Source: Pigoraptor chileana
Taxonomy: Eukaryota > Opisthokonta > Filasterea
Length of the DNA: 35,678 nucleotides
Direction of reading: 5' to 3'
NCBI GenBank assembly: GCA_943704495.1
Contig: CALSCR010000595.1
Span: 1-35,678, forward strand
The position numbers and the translations under genes are program-made. The notes under the pieces were generated by a model. It did no database searches and had not been told where the DNA came from. It was given only the letters and a program-made list of their open reading frames with translations. Within the stretch, counting starts at the first letter, position 1. Each line of letters starts with the position of its first letter. Positions 32,904 to 35,678 of the stretch are shown one piece after another.

Positions 32904-33686
32904 TTTCTCGGGAACAATATTTTGGGGCAAAAAAAAACAATAGAAATCAGAGGTAAATCCCGGGTTCAGTGACTGGACAGAAAAAAAATACCATACTAAA
33001 TAATCCTTTTTAATAATAAACACAAAAAGAACCTCAGAATCAAACGTTTGTGGGTGAATAATGCAAGCAAGTTTCGAAAGACAGATCCGCGTCAAGTGGA
33101 TGCTACAGTGTAACAGGAACCACCGAACCCAGCCGAGAATCAGAACTGGGGCGTGACGTCATACCGCCCAGGCGACCACTAAGCATAATAAGGACCCAGG
33201 AGTCAGACTCGCTCTTGGCACCCCTGTACATGTAAGGAACCCTGATCCGAATCCCAATCCAAAGACCAGCATGATGCCACTCGGCTTGACGGAAGAGATC
33301 TCAGCTGCTGGACTGGCAGTGTGTGCAGGCAGTCGACAGAGTCGCAACCACTCTATAAAAATGGTTAAACCAGACAGACTGGAATGACACGGTCGGAGGG
33401 TGTATTGCACACCAGCCCAACGGTCAGTGACGTGTCCACGCGCAACGCACGCAAGCCGCAAAACCCGCAAAAACAAATGCAAAAGACAGGAAAAGAGAGG
33501 GACGAAGAACAGAGAAAAGAGAGCGATGTAGGATTCATGTCAGTGCCTTTGACGCTGTGCTCATGGACTCCCACAACAGAAAGAGAGAGAAAGAGAGGAC
33601 CGACACCGGCTCCTCCTCATGAGACAAAAACTGAACATTCATGTTGGAAAACACAAACAAAAAAGACCAAAATGACGACAATCTAT
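32904..33686. other. intergenic between two minus-strand genes
   Basis: About 0.8 kb: the 3' flank of the PHD-finger gene and the promoter side of the unrecognised gene. Short A runs (32932-32941, 32981-32989) and an AGAGAAAGAGAG purine patch (33484-33600) are present. A plus-strand ORF 33384-33887 is low-complexity and runs antisense into the PHD exon, so I do not call it. Confidence 0.6.
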
Positions 33687-35678
33687 CTACTTGCGGGCAG
33701 TTTTCCGCACGGGGGCAGATGCAGCCTTCGCCTTCTCGGCGCATCCGGGGCAGTGCCAGTCGCCCTTAGGGACGCGGACGAGGGGCGGATTGAGGCAGAA
33801 GAGGTGCCAAAGCGTCTCGCATCCATCGCACACAAGAAGCTTGGACTCCTGGGCGGCGCTCGCACACACCTGGCACGCATCCGCTGAAACAGCCGCAGGC
33901 TTCTCCGCGACAACGGCAGCCGCAGCAGGAGCCGGCTCAGGGGCGGCCTTGACTGACCGCGCGCGCTTCGCCTTTGGATCGGCGGGGGTCTCTGCGACAG
34001 CCAACGGCGCCTCTGCCTCGAGGGCTGCGCGGCTGCGCTTGCCACGCGCAGTGGGAGCCTCCTTTGTTTCCTGCGGTGCAGGGGCAGTAGCTACTGCTTC
34101 AACTGCGGATGCCAAAGGCTCGCAAATTGTAACTGTCTTCCCACGGCGGCCCCGGATGCTGGACTTGGGCTCCTCCGACTCCAGCGCCGCAACCTCAATC
34201 TCCATGGCGACAACAGGCTCAGCAACAGCGACAGCAGCCGCGGCCTTTCCGCGTGTTGCCTTGGTAACCTTGGGTGCAGAGGGAGCCTCGGCGGATTCCT
34301 TGACCTCGATAGTCGCTGCCTTGCCACGGCCAGTCTTGGGCTTTGTTGCCTCTGCCGCCACAGGCTCGACAGGTGCGGGCACGGGCGCGGGTGTGACAAC
34401 AGGCTCCGAGACGACGACATCGGCTGCCTTGCGACCCCTCGTCGGCTTGGCTTTCTGCTCAACAGGGACGGTAATCTCCGGCTGGACGGCAGGTGTGGCG
34501 GGAGCGGCCACAGACGCAGTCTTCTTGGTGCGCTTCGAGGGCTTCTCCTCCACAGCCATGACCGCAACTGCATTTGCGACGGGCGCTTCGATGGCATCAC
34601 CCGCCTTCCGCTTCCCGGCACGGGCGACGGGTGCCTTCTCGGCAATGGCGACGACAGTCTCGGCGACAACTTCGACCGCCGCGACTTTCGCAACAAACCC
34701 CGCGGGTGCATCTTCCGCCTTGCGCTTTCCCCGCTTTGCAGGTGTTTTGGCTTGCTCGACTGCAACTGCAACTTCTGCAATTGCTTGCGGAAGGACTGCC
34801 GCAGGTACATCGGCAACAGCCTCGCGCGCCTTGCGACCACGCTTCGGCGCGGGGACGGCAGGGACTTCTGACACGACTGTTGGTGTAGCGACAACTGCGG
34901 GGGCAACAGAGGCAATAACAGGCGCGGGAACCTCAACGTGCTTCAACGCGACACCCTTTGCAATGTCAGAGCGGAGTGGCGTTGCAATCGTGGGATACGC
35001 ACGAGGGCGAAGCTTGTAGCCGCCAACAATCTCTGTGCGGAGGGGTGTCGGCATCTTCTTGTAGACGTTCTTAAGTGGAACGCCGCGCACAATCTCCTCG
35101 CGGACGGGCGTAACGAGCGCTTTCTTGTAGACACTCTCAAGCTCAACTCCGCTCTCGATTTCTGCGCGAATCGGCGTCGTCAAAGCCTTCTTGTACACCG
35201 TCTCAAGCTCCTTGCCGTTAACAATTTCGGCGCGGATGGGCGTGTTGAGCGCCTTCTTGTAGACGGCGTCAAGCTCCACTCCCTCCTCGATGGCCTTGCG
35301 CATGGGCGTCGCAAGCTTCTTGGCCTTCTTCTTCTTGAGCTCCACTCCCTCCTCGATGGCCTTGCGCATGGGTGTCGCAAGCTTCTTAGACTTCTTCTTC
35401 TTGAGCTCAACGCCATCCTCGATTTCGGCGCGGATGGGCGTAGTGAGCGCCTTCTTGTAGACGGCGTCAAGCTCCACTCCCTCCTCGATGGCCTTGCGCA
35501 TGGGCGTCGCAAGCTTCTTGGCCTTCTTCTTCTTGAGCTCAACGCCATCCTCGATTTCGGCGCGGATGGGCGTGTTGAGCGCCTTTTTGTAGACGGCGCC
35601 AAGCTCCACTCCCTCCTCGATGGCCTTGCGCATGGGCGTCGCAAGCTTCTTGGTCTTCTTCGTCTTGAGCTCAACACC
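33687..35678 (-). CDS. PHD-finger protein with 22-residue TPxR repeats (5' end outside window)
   Basis: One open frame of 663 codons, stop at 33689-33687, still open at the right edge, so N-terminally partial. First part: eleven full 22-aa repeats plus a partial one, of the type TPIRAEIEDGVELKKKKAKKL or TPMRKAIEEGVELDAVYKKAL. Middle: a long Ala/Val/Pro-rich, Lys-rich low-complexity region with AT-hook-like basic cores (PKRGRK, TRGRK, IRGRRGK, ARGKRSR). C-terminus: a C4HC3 PHD finger with CQVC, CDGC, HLFC and CPGC and the usual PPLVRVPKGDWHCPGC core, then a basic tail. PHD fingers of this kind read histone H3 tails. Inferred role: nuclear chromatin protein. No enzymatic domain is visible. No intron is seen in the part inside the window. 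Confidence 0.87.
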   Translation of the reverse strand, partial: GVELKTKKTKKLATPMRKAIEEGVELGAVYKKALNTPIRAEIEDGVELKKKKAKKLATPMRKAIEEGVELDAVYKKALTTPIRAEIEDGVELKKKKSKKLATPMRKAIEEGVELKKKKAKKLATPMRKAIEEGVELDAVYKKALNTPIRAEIVNGKELETVYKKALTTPIRAEIESGVELESVYKKALVTPVREEIVRGVPLKNVYKKMPTPLRTEIVGGYKLRPRAYPTIATPLRSDIAKGVALKHVEVPAPVIASVAPAVVATPTVVSEVPAVPAPKRGRKAREAVADVPAAVLPQAIAEVAVAVEQAKTPAKRGKRKAEDAPAGFVAKVAAVEVVAETVVAIAEKAPVARAGKRKAGDAIEAPVANAVAVMAVEEKPSKRTKKTASVAAPATPAVQPEITVPVEQKAKPTRGRKAADVVVSEPVVTPAPVPAPVEPVAAEATKPKTGRGKAATIEVKESAEAPSAPKVTKATRGKAAAAVAVAEPVVAMEIEVAALESEEPKSSIRGRRGKTVTICEPLASAVEAVATAPAPQETKEAPTARGKRSRAALEAEAPLAVAETPADPKAKRARSVKAAPEPAPAAAAVVAEKPAAVSADACQVCASAAQESKLLVCDGCETLWHLFCLNPPLVRVPKGDWHCPGCAEKAKAASAPVRKTARK
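34929..35678 (-). repeat. 66-bp tandem repeat array encoding 22-aa TPxR units
   Basis: At least eleven units in phase with the reading frame. Units near the right edge are almost identical at the DNA level (repeated GCAAGCTTCTTGG and CTCCTCGATGGCC words), while units toward the PHD side (34940-35110) have drifted. That polarity suggests recent expansion at the distal side; the array continues beyond the window. Confidence 0.95.

Noticed and set aside
33384-33887. 167-aa plus-strand ORF
   Set aside because: Lys/Glu/Arg-rich from a purine tract, then antisense to the PHD finger exon, whose zinc ligands are intact on the other strand.
33691-35019. 442-aa plus-strand ORF, Ala/Thr/Ser-rich
   Set aside because: Antisense shadow of the Lys/Ala/Val-rich PHD protein; codon pattern mirrors the minus strand.
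34929-35678. CRISPR-like regular repeats
   Set aside because: The 66-bp units are contiguous coding repeats with no unique spacers, in a eukaryotic gene.

Overview
The window is nuclear DNA of a unicellular eukaryote. Every recognisable protein gene but one is split by spliceosomal introns of about 100 to 360 bp, and the introns are full of TG/CA microsatellites. Coding sequence is moderately GC-rich. The protein families (epsinR, AIP1, a talin/HIP1-type I/LWEQ domain, SNM1A, a receptor-like TKL kinase, a fungal-style PAS-GATA factor) and scattered TTAGGG-type telomere-like motifs suggest a protist of the Amorphea (amoebozoan, apusomonad, or a unicellular relative of animals or fungi). I cannot name the species. 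There is no prokaryotic, viral, CRISPR or transposon content that I can support.

Layout, left to right: (A, +) 69-4883, a single-pass receptor-like TKL kinase with a kelch plus filamin-like ectodomain; (B, +) 5327-10236, an SNM1A/PSO2-type DNA cross-link repair nuclease with UBZ4 finger and PIP box; (C, -) 14575-11214, a White-collar-2-like PAS plus GATA zinc-finger factor with long polyglutamine tracts; (D, -) 20644-15963, actin-interacting protein 1 (AIP1/WDR1), 15 exons; (E, -) 24715-21153, an epsinR/CLINT1/Ent3-type ENTH clathrin adaptor; (F, +) 26588-29490, a BAR-SH3-I/LWEQ membrane-to-actin linker; (G, -) 32903-30440, an unrecognised protein; (H, -) 35678-33687, a PHD-finger protein with an array of 22-residue repeats, open at the right edge. 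B and C converge, E and F diverge, F and G converge.

I rebuilt the gene models by hand from splice signals, reading-frame phase and protein-family conservation. For A-F all exon phases close to uninterrupted proteins: A about 870 aa, B 1037, C 839, D about 596, E 567, F 875. Three neighbouring genes (D, E, F) all act where membrane traffic meets the actin cytoskeleton. The others cover signalling (A), DNA repair (B), transcription (C) and chromatin (H).

The points most worth a second look are the BAR-SH3-I/LWEQ domain combination, the PAS-GATA factor, the receptor kinase with a non-RD (HCD) catalytic loop, the PHD protein with an array of TPxR sites, an AT-AC intron in AIP1, a GC-AG intron in SNM1A, telomere-like hexamers inside SNM1A exons, and a 10-mer (GCATCCGGGG) that recurs seven times and also forms a perfect hairpin.
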